DNA of 64,000 nucleotides from Labilithrix luteola (GCF_001263205.1 NZ_CP012333.1:8599501-8663500), one strand, 5' to 3'; counted from the first letter of the stretch, positions 19,127-27,985 are shown. A program made the numbers and translations. The notes: generated by a model from the letters alone, not told the origin.

Positions 19127-19390
19127 CAATCGTGAGTCGATTGTGCCGCTATAAACCGCGGCGGTCCGCCGCGTCGATGGACAGGGGACGCAGGGCGCTG
19201 GGCGACATTCCGTAGGCGCTCAGGTTGCGCATCCATGCACCCGCGGATTAAATGAGTCGTGTCCCAATCGTGACTCGATGGCACGAGCATGGCATCTTGT
19301 CTCGAGTCACGGACTGCCGCACTGCTTTGATCAGGACGTATCATGACGCCATCACGACGCGTCACGACGAGTCACGACGAGTCACGATGC
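19127..19390. promoter_or_regulatory. cluster of related sites sharing CGAGTCACGA / TCGTGACTCG
   Basis: At least five related sites lie within 265 bp: CAATCG-TGAGT-CGATTG (19127-19143, perfect 6-bp arms), CAATCG-TGACT-CGATGG (19265-19281), TCTCGAGTCACGGA near 19299, and CGAGTCACGA twice in a 10-bp direct repeat (19366-19388). The cluster is between the RND operon and the NtrC-type gene, in a stretch without coding sequence. Looks like a multi-site operator or enhancer array; the binding protein is unknown. Confidence 0.45.
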
Positions 19391-19907
19391 CCCCTATGGA
19401 GAGCCGCGAGCCGCCTCAGCACTTTTCCACGAGCGCGCTCGTCGAACAGCTCGGGTCAGCGGCTCACCATGTCCTGGTCAGCGCTTTGACCTATGATTTG
19501 CTTCCTGCGAGCCCCACGTCGCGAGCCCGATCTCGTATCGGGGCGCGGCTTGGGTCCCGCATCCGGGGGACCCCCGGTCAAGCTTCGTCAGGCCTGCCAA
19601 CGCGCCTCGCAGAGGCCTCAAGTGCGTGACTTCGCGGCGTCTGGTCGTGGTACGGAGGATGCTCTCGCGATAGTGCTTTCCCGTCACGCAAGAGCTGCGT
19701 CGTGGTGAGCTTCGTCATTCGGTTCTCAGCGTCCCCAGCGTTCTCAACCCGCTCTCCGTCGCGTCGTGTCTTGTCTTGTTTGCCGTGCCGGTCAGGTTGC
19801 CTCAGATGTTGCGTTGCAGGTGCGCTCTCCATGGAAACGAACGCGTCGTGTAACGTCCTTAATCTTCTGCTCGCCCGCTCGTGCCCCGTGTCCTTGAGGT
19901 GATGATC
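19391..19907. other. non-coding stretch before the NtrC-type gene
   Basis: About 500 bp with no convincing gene. It holds one clear hairpin, GGGTCCC-N8-GGGACCC (19552-19573), followed by GGCCT...AGGCC (19591-19616), and a -10-like TATGAT near 19491. The open frame at 19252-19629 has no domain-like composition. An untranslated leader or small RNA is possible but not demonstrable. Confidence 0.4.
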
Positions 19908-21314
19908 ATGAAGGGTCAGGTTCTGGTCGTCGATGATGAACAGGAGACTTGCGACCTGCTCGAGATGGGCCTCGTGCGGCACGGTTTCAAAGTCACCACC
20001 TCGACGAATGCCCAGAGGGCCCTCGAGCTCGTGGCCGGTCAGGACTTCGACGTCGTTCTCACGGACTTGAGCATGCCGGAGATGAGCGGCCTCGACCTCT
20101 GCGAGAGGGTGCTCGGCACGCGACCCAACATGCCGGTCGTCGTCATCACCGGTCAGGGCAGTCTCGAGACGGCCATCGGTGCGATTCGCGTCGGCGCGTA
20201 CGACTTCATCACCAAGCCGGTCGATCCCAAGCTCCTTTTCCTCAGTGTCTCGCGCGCGGTTCAGCACCGCCGCCTGCAAGACGAGGTCAAGCGGCTCCGC
20301 CAGGCCGTCGCCGAGGGCGACGCCGAGAGCCAGATCGTCGGTCAGAGCTCGGCCATGCGCCGAGTCTACGAGCTGATCAGCCGCGTCGGCGAGAGCGACG
20401 CCTCGGTGCTCATCCACGGCGAGACGGGTACCGGTAAGGAGCTCATTGCGCGGGGCATCCACGCGCGGAGCCGTCGCAAAGACGGTCCGTTCGTCGCCAT
20501 CAACTGCGCAGCTGTCCCTCACTCGCTTCTCGAGAGCGAGCTCTTCGGCCACGCGCGCGGTGCCTTCACCGACGCGAAGGCGCAGCGTACGGGTCTCTTC
20601 GTCCAGGCGAGCGGCGGTACGCTCTTCCTCGACGAAATCGGCGAGCTGCCGCTCGACGTGCAGCCGAAGCTCCTTCGCGCTTTGCAGGAGCGCAAGGTTC
20701 GCCCCGTTGGCGCGAACCACGAGATCCCCTTCGACGCGCGCATCGTCGCCGCCACGAATCGAAACCTCGAAGACGAGGTCTACGAGAAGCGATTCCGCGA
20801 GGATCTCTACTACCGAATCAACGTCGTGAAGATCGACGTCCCCCCGCTCCGCGAGCGTGGCGGCGACGTCCTCCACCTCGCCCAGCACTTTCTCAAGCAG
20901 TTCGCCCAGCGCAACGACAAGCCCACCCTCGAGCTGTCGACGACGGGCGCCGAAAAGCTCATGGCCTACAATTGGCCGGGCAACGTCCGCGAGCTCGAGA
21001 ACTGTATGGAGCACGCGGTTGCGCTCGCGCGCTTCGACCAGATCACGGTCGAAGACTTGCCGGAGAAAATCCGGGCCTATCGCGCGGAGCGCTTCGTCGT
21101 CGCCGCGAACGACCCGACCGAAATCGTCACGATGGACGAGCTCGAGCGCCGTTACATCCTGCGCGTGCTCTCACTCGTCGGTGGCAACAAGTCCCGCGCC
21201 GCCCAGGTACTCGGGTTCGACCGCCGAACGCTCTATCGCAAGCTCGAACGCTACGGAGCGGCCGGGGCGACCCCTGACAAGAGCGAGCCATCTGCGCCGC
21301 CTGCTGCTTCCTGA
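19908..21314 (+). CDS. NtrC-family sigma-54-dependent response regulator
   Basis: A 468-residue activator. The receiver domain (1-120) has DDE at 9-11, the acceptor aspartate in VVLTDLSMPEMSG and the conserved Lys in FITKPVD. The AAA+ domain (about 145-380) has Walker A GETGTGKE near 170 and Walker B GGTLFLDEIGE. The sigma-54 contact loop reads GAFTDA near 217 rather than the classical GAFTGA. A Fis-type HTH ends the protein (NKSRAAQVLGFDRRTLYRKL). ATG 19908 was chosen because GAGGTGAT lies at proper distance; ATG 19902 is too close. No partner kinase is adjacent on the same strand; the STPK-receiver genes follow. Confidence 0.93.
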   Translation: MKGQVLVVDDEQETCDLLEMGLVRHGFKVTTSTNAQRALELVAGQDFDVVLTDLSMPEMSGLDLCERVLGTRPNMPVVVITGQGSLETAIGAIRVGAYDFITKPVDPKLLFLSVSRAVQHRRLQDEVKRLRQAVAEGDAESQIVGQSSAMRRVYELISRVGESDASVLIHGETGTGKELIARGIHARSRRKDGPFVAINCAAVPHSLLESELFGHARGAFTDAKAQRTGLFVQASGGTLFLDEIGELPLDVQPKLLRALQERKVRPVGANHEIPFDARIVAATNRNLEDEVYEKRFREDLYYRINVVKIDVPPLRERGGDVLHLAQHFLKQFAQRNDKPTLELSTTGAEKLMAYNWPGNVRELENCMEHAVALARFDQITVEDLPEKIRAYRAERFVVAANDPTEIVTMDELERRYILRVLSLVGGNKSRAAQVLGFDRRTLYRKLERYGAAGATPDKSEPSAPPAAS

Positions 21315-21419
21315 TCCGTTCGTCGACAGGCCGAACCGGGACCTCTCGGCGGTGTCGAGGATCGCCAGCATGAAGAAATGACGACGGTGGAGGCACGCGG
21401 CGTGCAGCCCTAGGTCATC

Positions 21420-22829
21420 ATGCGCTTCCGTCGTCCGCTCGAGTCCGAAGAGGCGGCGAAGGAGTACGCACGCGATCCGGACGCGGGGGACCCCGACTGG
21501 GGAGAGACGGGCGATACGGTCCCGAGCGCTCCGCCGTCGAGCTCCACTCCGATGCGGGAGCTCGGGCTCGATCGTGGCGTGCGTGTCGGAGACAACTACC
21601 GCATCGAGCGCTGCCTGGGCGGTGGTGGCATGGGCGTCGTGACCTTGGCGTACGACGAGCGCCTCGACCGCCAAGTCGCCATCAAGTTCATTCGTCCAGA
21701 GCTCTTCGCTCACGAAGATCTCCGGGCGTACTTCCAGAACGAGGCGCGGGCGATGGCTCGGGTGACTCATCCGAACGTGCTCGCGGTGCATGCGTTTGGT
21801 GAGCACGAGGGCATTCCATACTTCGTGATGGAGTACGTCGACGGCCCCACGGTCGAAGCGTGGCTCGCGGGCCGGCGTGGCGAGGAGACCGATCTCGAAG
21901 CCGCGCTGCACATCGTCGAGCAGGCCTGTCAGGGCGTCTCCGCGATGCATGCGGCGAGCACGGTCCATCGGGATTTGAAGCCCTCGAACCTTCTCATCGG
22001 CTCGAGCCTCCACGTGGCGGTCAGCGATCTCGGCGTGGCGCGCATCCTCGAAGGCAGCGGCAGTCGGAAGTCGTGCATGCTCGTCGGAAGCCCCGGGTAC
22101 ATGGCACCAGAGGCTGCGCTCGGCGACGACTCGAAGCCGGAGCTCGCCACACGTCGCGACGTGTATGCGCTCGGCTGCATCACCTACGAGCTGTTGACGG
22201 GACGACCGCCGTTTCGTGCGCCGACCGAGATGGGGCTCATGGCCAAGCACGTTCTCGAGATCCCCGAGCCGCCATCGAGCTCGCGCTCCGAGGTCGCCGG
22301 TTACGACGCGGCGGTGTTGAGGGCGCTCGACAAGGATCCACATCGGCGTTGGAGCTCGGTCGACGAGTTCCTCGCCTCGCTCACGCGCACTCGGCTCGGC
22401 GACGACGATCCTCGGAGCATTCTCGTGGTGGACGACGACGACGATTGGCGAAGCCTGCTCGCCGTGGCCCTCGGGTCGCGGTTCCCACGCTCCGACATCG
22501 AAGGCGCCCGCTCCGGGGCCGAGGCGCTGCGCTCGTTCGAGCGTCGTTCACATGCGGTCGTGCTTGCCGATCTGGCCATGCCGGACGTCGACGGCCTCGA
22601 GCTGACACGGCGCCTTCGCGCGCTGCCGTCGACCGAACGGACGCCCATCATCGTGATCACGGCGGCGGGAGGCCCTTCCGAATGGAGGCGCCTGTCGGAG
22701 CTCGGTGCCGACGGCTTCCTCGTCAAGCCCGTCGACCCGGACGACGTGGCCATGCTCGTCCGGCGCACCCTTCGCGCTCGGCGCGGTTTTTCGGGGGCCA
22801 TCTCGTCTCGACCCCCCAAATGGGCCTGA
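21420..22829 (+). CDS. Ser/Thr protein kinase fused to C-terminal receiver domain (first copy)
   Basis: A 469-residue cytosolic hybrid. The acidic N-terminal 55 residues are followed by a Hanks-type kinase (about 57-320) with glycine loop GGGGMGVV, lysine in VAIKFIRPEL, catalytic HRDLKPSNLL near 182 and YMAPE. The magnesium motif reads DLG (VSDLGVARI) rather than DFG. A receiver domain begins near 331 (ILVVDDDDDWRSLL) with acceptor aspartate in VVLADLAMPDVDG and lysine in FLVKPVD. No membrane segment or PASTA domain. The fusion implies cross-talk between Ser/Thr and His-Asp signalling. It lies 105 bp after the NtrC-type gene, same strand, possibly one unit. Confidence 0.9.
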   Translation: MRFRRPLESEEAAKEYARDPDAGDPDWGETGDTVPSAPPSSSTPMRELGLDRGVRVGDNYRIERCLGGGGMGVVTLAYDERLDRQVAIKFIRPELFAHEDLRAYFQNEARAMARVTHPNVLAVHAFGEHEGIPYFVMEYVDGPTVEAWLAGRRGEETDLEAALHIVEQACQGVSAMHAASTVHRDLKPSNLLIGSSLHVAVSDLGVARILEGSGSRKSCMLVGSPGYMAPEAALGDDSKPELATRRDVYALGCITYELLTGRPPFRAPTEMGLMAKHVLEIPEPPSSSRSEVAGYDAAVLRALDKDPHRRWSSVDEFLASLTRTRLGDDDPRSILVVDDDDDWRSLLAVALGSRFPRSDIEGARSGAEALRSFERRSHAVVLADLAMPDVDGLELTRRLRALPSTERTPIIVITAAGGPSEWRRLSELGADGFLVKPVDPDDVAMLVRRTLRARRGFSGAISSRPPKWA

Positions 22830-22914
22830 GAAAAGGCCCCGAGAACCAGGCCGAGGGCCGCCGGCGAAGGAGGACGCCGCGACCAAGCAAAAGTTGGGCT
22901 ATTCTCGCGGGTTG

Positions 22915-24498
22915 ATGGGTGAATCCGACGGCCATGAAGGACGGCCGCTCGTCGGTGACGTGATCGCGGGAAAGTACCGCATCGAAAACGTCGCCGGCGA
23001 AGGAGGGATGGGCATCGTCTACGAGGCGGAGCACGTCATCCTCCGCCAGCGCGTGGCGGTGAAGGTCCTTCTGCCCGGATCGATGCCCTCGTCGGAAGCC
23101 GAGTCCCGTTTCTCCCTCGAGGCCGCGGCCATCGCCCGCATCGCGTGTGAGCACGTGGTGCGCGTCATGGACGCGGGGTCGTTGCCCAACGGCTACCCCT
23201 ACCTCGTGATGGAGTACCTCGACGGCTACGATCTGAACGAGGTTCTCGAACGGAAGGGCACGCTGCCCCCCTCCGAAGCCGTCGACTTCGCGCTCCAGGC
23301 GCTCGAAGCGCTCGCACATGCGCACGCCGCCCACGTGGTCCACCGCGATCTCAAGCCGGCGAACCTGTTTCTCGCCCGCTTGCCCGGGGGGCGCGAGATC
23401 ATCAAGCTCGTCGACTTCGGCATCTCCACGTCGTTCGACCGGAGCTCCGACGACGACCGCATTCTCGGTTCACCGGCGTATATGGCGCCGGAGCAGCTCC
23501 GCAACGGGCCCGTCGACTCGCGGACGGACCTGTGGGCGCTCGGCATCGTGCTCTACGAGCTGATGGCGGGGACGCCGCCGTTCGAGGGCACTTTCTCGGA
23601 GCTCGTGGGCAGCATCCTCGGCCGTGACCCGATCCCGCTCGCCGAGAAAAAGCCGGGCGTCCCGGTGGGACTCTCGACCGTGGTGTCCCGCTGTCTGAAG
23701 CGCGCACCCGATGAACGCTGGTCGAGCCCCGCGGAGCTGGCTCACGCACTCGCGCCCTATGGCTCGGGCGCATGGGCAGGCGCCGTCGAGCGCATCGAAC
23801 GGGCGCTGTCGCTCGTGGCTCCTATCCAGAGTCCTCGACGGTTCGAGAGCCTCGAAAACGCCCTCGACGAGCTCGAATCGCAGGCCTTCACGACGTTCGA
23901 CGGCGGCCCCCTCCCGGCGCCCGAGGAAGATGGTCCCATGACCTTGCCGCGGCCGCGCGTCGCGACGGCCGAGACGTTCGGCGCCACGATTCCCGTCCCT
24001 CCATCCGAGGCCCACGTCATCGTCATCAGCCCGGCATCGCAGAAGCTGCCTTCGTTTCTGCCGCTGCATTCGCCGATGATGTCGTCGCTGCCTCCACCGC
24101 AGAACGCCTTACGCATTCTTCTCATCGACGACAGCGAGCTCACGTTGCAGATGCACGCCGACGTCCTCGCTTCCGCGGGGTTCGACGTACGCGCCACGAC
24201 CGACGTGAGCGAGTTCGATTCGCTCCTCGAGAACTGGGAGCCGCACCTCGTCCTCATGGACGTCATGATGCCCGGCATCACGGGCGATGCGCTCTGCCGG
24301 CGGGTGAAAGATCGCTACCGCGCGACTGTACCGGTGGTGCTCCTGTCCGACCTGCCGCGCGAGCAGCTTCGAGGGCGCGCCGAAGTCGGGGCGGCCGATG
24401 CGTTCTTCCGCAAGACGGCGGACCTCGGCTCGCTCGTCGACTTCGTGCGCAACATCTGTGCGCTGACGTATTCGCCCGAAGATCTTCCGGGCCTCTGA
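22915..24498 (+). CDS. Ser/Thr protein kinase fused to C-terminal receiver domain (second copy)
   Basis: A 527-residue cytosolic hybrid with the same layout as its neighbour but diverged sequence. The kinase (about 18-285) has GEGGMGIVYEAE, VAVKVLLPG, HRDLKPANLF, intact DFG (KLVDFGIST) and YMAPEQL. A Pro/Ser-rich linker (about 330-395) precedes a receiver (about 400-525: ILLIDDSELTLQMH, acceptor in LVLMDVMMPGITG, lysine in FFRKTAD). ATG 22915 was chosen because the upstream 70 codons overlap the previous gene's 3' end and are low complexity. The -10-like TATTCT ends about 9 bp before the ATG, suggesting a nearly leaderless mRNA of its own. Confidence 0.9.
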   Translation: MGESDGHEGRPLVGDVIAGKYRIENVAGEGGMGIVYEAEHVILRQRVAVKVLLPGSMPSSEAESRFSLEAAAIARIACEHVVRVMDAGSLPNGYPYLVMEYLDGYDLNEVLERKGTLPPSEAVDFALQALEALAHAHAAHVVHRDLKPANLFLARLPGGREIIKLVDFGISTSFDRSSDDDRILGSPAYMAPEQLRNGPVDSRTDLWALGIVLYELMAGTPPFEGTFSELVGSILGRDPIPLAEKKPGVPVGLSTVVSRCLKRAPDERWSSPAELAHALAPYGSGAWAGAVERIERALSLVAPIQSPRRFESLENALDELESQAFTTFDGGPLPAPEEDGPMTLPRPRVATAETFGATIPVPPSEAHVIVISPASQKLPSFLPLHSPMMSSLPPPQNALRILLIDDSELTLQMHADVLASAGFDVRATTDVSEFDSLLENWEPHLVLMDVMMPGITGDALCRRVKDRYRATVPVVLLSDLPREQLRGRAEVGAADAFFRKTADLGSLVDFVRNICALTYSPEDLPGL

Positions 24499-24509
24499 CG
24501 GCGTCCGAC

Positions 24510-25286
24510 TCAGGCCGAGTCGCCGGCCGGCGTGACGTCGTTCGAGGTGGAGGGCAACGAGATGACCACCGCCGCACCACGCGTTCCGCGTCGGCCAGGG
24601 GGCAAGCGACTCGTCTCGATCGAGAGGGTTCCGCCATGCGTGCGCACGAGCTGAATGCCCATCGACAGCGACAGGCCCAGACCCCGCTGAGACGAACGGC
24701 GTACGAAGCGCTCGCCGAGGCTCTCGCGCGCGTCGTCGGAGAAGCCCGGTCCGTCGTCTTCGACGCGAATCGAGACGACCTTGCCGGTCGACTCGACGGA
24801 GACCTCGACGCGCGAGGTGGCGAGGCGAAGCCCGTTGCCGATGACCTCGCGGAACACGACGAGGAGTAGCCGCGGATCGGCCGCCGTCACGAGCGGCGAG
24901 CCGGGCAGGGAACACGTCGCGACGACGTCTTTCCGGCCATCGATGGAGAGCGCGTCGTCGAGCGCCTGCTTGGTGAGCGCTCGGAGATCGGTTGCCGCGA
25001 GCTCCGGTTCGACGGTTCCGTTCTCGAGCTCCGCCACGAGGGCCAGGTGCTCGGAGAGTCGAATGAGGCGCTTCAGGCTCCGCCGCGCCATCGCGAAGAG
25101 CTCGGGGCGCGGTCGGTCGGCGGTGGCCAGCTCCTCGAGGACGGTGAGGGTCACACCGGTCGGCGAGGCGATGTCGTGCGCCAACCGCCGAAGAAAGTGG
25201 GTGCGAAGGTGCATCGCGCCGTCCGAATCGGGGCTCTCCTGGGCGATCGGGTCGTGCACTTGCCGTACGGAGGAAAGTGGGGACAT
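24510..25286 (-). CDS. soluble sensor histidine kinase
   Basis: A 258-residue kinase without membrane segments or a recognisable sensor domain. The H-box is RRLAHDIASPTG with H37. It has Asp after the His, as in the HDxxxP type. The ATPase domain has FREVIGNGLRLA (N box, Asn present), VEDDGPGFSDDA (G1) and GLGLSLSMGIQLV (G2). Start ATG 25286 follows GGAGG by 8 bp; longer frames upstream are shadows. It converges with the second STPK-receiver gene 12 bp away. It is a candidate phosphodonor for the receiver domains of the island. Confidence 0.88.
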   Translation of the reverse strand: MSPLSSVRQVHDPIAQESPDSDGAMHLRTHFLRRLAHDIASPTGVTLTVLEELATADRPRPELFAMARRSLKRLIRLSEHLALVAELENGTVEPELAATDLRALTKQALDDALSIDGRKDVVATCSLPGSPLVTAADPRLLLVVFREVIGNGLRLATSRVEVSVESTGKVVSIRVEDDGPGFSDDARESLGERFVRRSSQRGLGLSLSMGIQLVRTHGGTLSIETSRLPPGRRGTRGAAVVISLPSTSNDVTPAGDSA

Positions 25287-25634
25287 GAGAATGCCTCCAG
25301 CCATGTTCGTGAACGGTGATGCGCTCGCGTGGGACGCGCCGTCGCGAGGGAGTCCCGCGAGCGGGGCACGGTCAAGCACGAACCGATCCATCATTTCCGA
25401 GGCGCGGAGTGCCCTCCGGAGGGACATCTGGTCCAGATCTCGTAGCGGATTGCTCCATTGGGGCGAGACGGCCTGTGCGCAAGCCACGCGATGCGATCGA
25501 TGATCGGCCTTCGGTGGGCCCCCACCCAACGTCGTGACGCGATCGCCGCGTGAATACCCGAGCTTGCGTCGGGCCTGTGCGCATCCTGTGGATGGCACGC
25601 AAGCCGCAAGAGGCGGGATCGAGAGGGCTTTCGC
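25287..25634. other. intergenic stretch, no gene seen
   Basis: About 350 bp upstream of the histidine kinase. The only notable item is AAGCTCGGGTATTCACGCGG on the minus strand (25565-25546), matching 16 of 20 bases of AAGTTGGGCTATTCTCGCGG located just before the second STPK-receiver gene (22891-22910). It may be a shared promoter-type element. Confidence 0.4.
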
Positions 25635-26288
25635 ATGTCGCGAACGAGTTCCGGAGACCACTCCCGACACCGCTCTCGAGAGCGCTCGCGCGAGAGGTCG
25701 GCGCGCGCGACGGTGCCGTCGTCGCCCGTCTCGCGTACCCGGCTTCAACGGGCAAAACCTCTCGGGCGTTCGCCGACGGCGCGCCTGACCGAGCCGGTCT
25801 GTCCGCCTGCCTCTCCGCTCGTCGTCGACCGAGTTCATCGGCTCGCGGCCTCTTGCATCGCCGTCGCAGCTGGTTTCGACGCGTGTACGCGGCACGCAAA
25901 GGGAAAGAGCCTCGTGGAGACGTCGGAGCGCCTGGCGCTCGAGCACCGAGTCCTCGCCGACGACATCGCACGACTCGCGGCGAGCCTCGGTGCCCCACTT
26001 CGTCGAACGGCCGCGACGTGCGAGCGCCTTCGCTGGGAATGGCTCTCGTCCATGGGGGCTTCTCTCGACGGTGCGCCGGACGAACGGCTTCTTGCAGAGT
26101 GCATGCGTCTGCTGAGGCTCGCGTGCGAGGCCGCCGACGTTCTCGCGCGCGACCTGTCCGCCTCGGGCACCTTGGAGGCGGCCTCCCGGGCACGCCACAT
26201 CCAGACCGTGCTCGATCGCGTACGCCGGGCAGCGACGGTGTTGATCGCGTCGCGTCGAATCAGCGTCGGCTACGCCCTCGCGACCTAA
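25635..26288 (+). CDS. hypothetical helical protein
   Basis: Not recognised. The first 90 of 217 residues are Arg/Ser-rich and may not be translated. From about residue 92 the composition is that of a helical bundle (ALEHRVLADDIARLAASLG, LAECMRLLRLACEAADVL, IQTVLDRVRRAATVLIAS). An in-frame GTG at 25914 preceded by GGGAAAGAG would give a shorter protein of about 124 residues and is a reasonable alternative start. It lies between the two histidine kinases, on the opposite strand, converging with the second one. Possibly an Hpt-like or adaptor bundle, but no conserved HxxK-type phosphorylatable motif was found. Confidence 0.45.
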   Translation: MSRTSSGDHSRHRSRERSRERSARATVPSSPVSRTRLQRAKPLGRSPTARLTEPVCPPASPLVVDRVHRLAASCIAVAAGFDACTRHAKGKSLVETSERLALEHRVLADDIARLAASLGAPLRRTAATCERLRWEWLSSMGASLDGAPDERLLAECMRLLRLACEAADVLARDLSASGTLEAASRARHIQTVLDRVRRAATVLIASRRISVGYALAT

Positions 26289-26295
26289 CGACGTC

Positions 26296-27159
26296 TCACT
26301 CGGTGTCGAGTGCGAACGACATTCGCAGGCCGCTCGTCGTATCGACGTCCATCACGCCGCCGTGCAGAGCGACGATGCCTCGGGCGATGAGCAGTGCGAG
26401 GCCGCCACGCGCCTCGTCGGGCGACGGGACTTGCGCCGTGCCCGGCAGATCGGCGTGCGCGTAGAAGACCGCGCGCGTACCGCGACGGATGACGCCGACG
26501 CGAACGAGTCCACCTTCACCGGTCATCTTCACGCCGAAGGCAATGAGGCGGCCGAGGACCTCGAGTAGCCGCGGCCGATCGACGGAGACGAGCACGTCGT
26601 CCTCGACGGCGTCCTCGCGGATGGTGGTCCGACGCTCGGAGGCCAGGCTCTTCGACGCGGAGAGCGCGTCGCGAACGAGCTGGGCTGCGCGCTCCTGCCG
26701 TCGTGCGAGGTCGATCTTGCCCGCGTCGATGTGGCTCGCCTCGATGAGGTCCTCGATGAGTGCCTGCATCCGCGCGCTCGCGCGCTCCATGCGGGAGGTG
26801 AGGCCGGCCGCACGGGTCGGATCGAAGTCACCGCGCTCGATGTCGTCGCGCAGAAGGCCTGCGCTCATCGAGAAGGTGTTGAGCGGGTTCCGGAGATCGT
26901 GCGACACGCTTGCGAGCAGCGACTCCCGGGCGCGGGTAGCCGCCGCCAATTCGCCGCGAAGCTGGACGCTTTCGACGGCGAGCTGCTCGATGGCATCGAG
27001 CAGGACTTTCGCCGAAGCGGCCTCGGTCGAGGCGCCGACGGCGTCGGCCGCCGACCCGATCGCCGCACGCGCTTCCTCGACGCTCTGCGCCGTACGCGCG
27101 CGGCCGATCGCAGTCGCGAAGATCGTGAGTAGGTCGGTTGGCGAAGGCGTGCTCACCAT
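26296..27159 (-). CDS. soluble sensor histidine kinase with degenerate N box
   Basis: A 287-residue protein without membrane segments. A helical N-terminal region (about 1-75) leads into a standard HisKA dimerisation domain with SVSHDLRNPLN, phospho-acceptor H87. The ATPase half is atypical: where the N box should be it reads LEVLGRLIAFGVKMT, without the conserved Asn, and the G1 segment is ADLPGTAQ rather than DxGxG; a G2-like GGLALLIARGIVALHGG remains. It may be a weak kinase, phosphatase or docking protein. Start ATG 27159; a TTG directly before it is less likely. Confidence 0.8.
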   Translation of the reverse strand: MVSTPSPTDLLTIFATAIGRARTAQSVEEARAAIGSAADAVGASTEAASAKVLLDAIEQLAVESVQLRGELAAATRARESLLASVSHDLRNPLNTFSMSAGLLRDDIERGDFDPTRAAGLTSRMERASARMQALIEDLIEASHIDAGKIDLARRQERAAQLVRDALSASKSLASERRTTIREDAVEDDVLVSVDRPRLLEVLGRLIAFGVKMTGEGGLVRVGVIRRGTRAVFYAHADLPGTAQVPSPDEARGGLALLIARGIVALHGGVMDVDTTSGLRMSFALDTE

Positions 27160-27223
27160 CAACTCGTCTTAGTCACTTGCGCCACCCCCATACCATCGAA
27201 GAGCGGGCGCGGGCCAGATGAGT

Positions 27224-27985
27224 TCAGGCTACCAAAGCTGCGCCGGTTTCGACGAAATCCCCGCGAGCCCAGGAGAGAAGCGAGCGGAGCTCGTTCCGGA
27301 GCAGCGCGAATCGCATGTCCGCGGGGTGAATGGCGATACGGGCCGGAAGAAGGCGCCGTGCGGGCCGTGCCACCCGGCAATAGGCCACGCTGGACAGCAA
27401 CCGCCCCGGGGTTCGGCTCGCGAAGTTGAGCACCACGCTCGGCCTGGAGCGCTTGCTTGCCGGGTCGTAAACGCGGGTGTGATCTTCGGTGAAGGAGTAC
27501 CCGCGCTCGCGGAGAACGGTGAGCATCCAGCTTGGCATGGACCAAGCGGGGGCGACGAAGCCGCGGACGTCGAGCCCCGCCTCGCGGAGCACCTTCTCGC
27601 CCGCGTCGAGACGGGAGAGGGCCTCGGCGTGCGAGACGTCGCTGAACTCGGCCTCGCCGCCGGACACGACTTTCTGGGCGAACGCGTAGCGGAGACGGCC
27701 GAGCGCGCCCGCGGGCTTCGCGTCGGACGAGGTTGCCTCCGCGTGCTCCTCCCACGTGCGTGCGCGGTGGTAGAAGCCGTGGAGATACATCTCGTGGCCG
27801 TCACGCTGCAGCGCGCGGAGCTGCTCGCAGTACGCCGGGTGGTCCAGCAAGGGCGCCCGACCGTGGAAGTCGGGCACCACGAGCAGGGAAGGGCGGACGC
27901 CGAACTCGTGCGCGAGCTCGAGTGCGGCGTCGACCTCGCGAGCCCACACCGGCGAGACGTCGTGAATGGAGACGTGAACGGGCAT
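27224..27985 (-). CDS. DUF2334-type polysaccharide deacetylase-like protein
   Basis: A 253-residue protein of the NodB-like fold. It begins MPVHVSIHDVSP, whose His-Asp pair is the usual metal-binding start of the DUF2334 family, and has MYLHGFYHRAR (the HGxxH metal motif) plus FVAPAW in the second half. Such proteins are predicted to remove acyl groups from sugars. No signal peptide is visible. The start overlaps the stop of the upstream repeat protein by one base (TGATG), so expression is coupled. Two glycosyltransferases lie further upstream, which fits surface-glycan metabolism. Confidence 0.75.
   Translation of the reverse strand: MPVHVSIHDVSPVWAREVDAALELAHEFGVRPSLLVVPDFHGRAPLLDHPAYCEQLRALQRDGHEMYLHGFYHRARTWEEHAEATSSDAKPAGALGRLRYAFAQKVVSGGEAEFSDVSHAEALSRLDAGEKVLREAGLDVRGFVAPAWSMPSWMLTVLRERGYSFTEDHTRVYDPASKRSRPSVVLNFASRTPGRLLSSVAYCRVARPARRLLPARIAIHPADMRFALLRNELRSLLSWARGDFVETGAALVA

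Noticed and set aside
19252..19629. 125-residue frame in the gap before the NtrC-type gene
   Set aside because: No ribosome site or domain-like composition; it overlaps the repeated regulatory motif.
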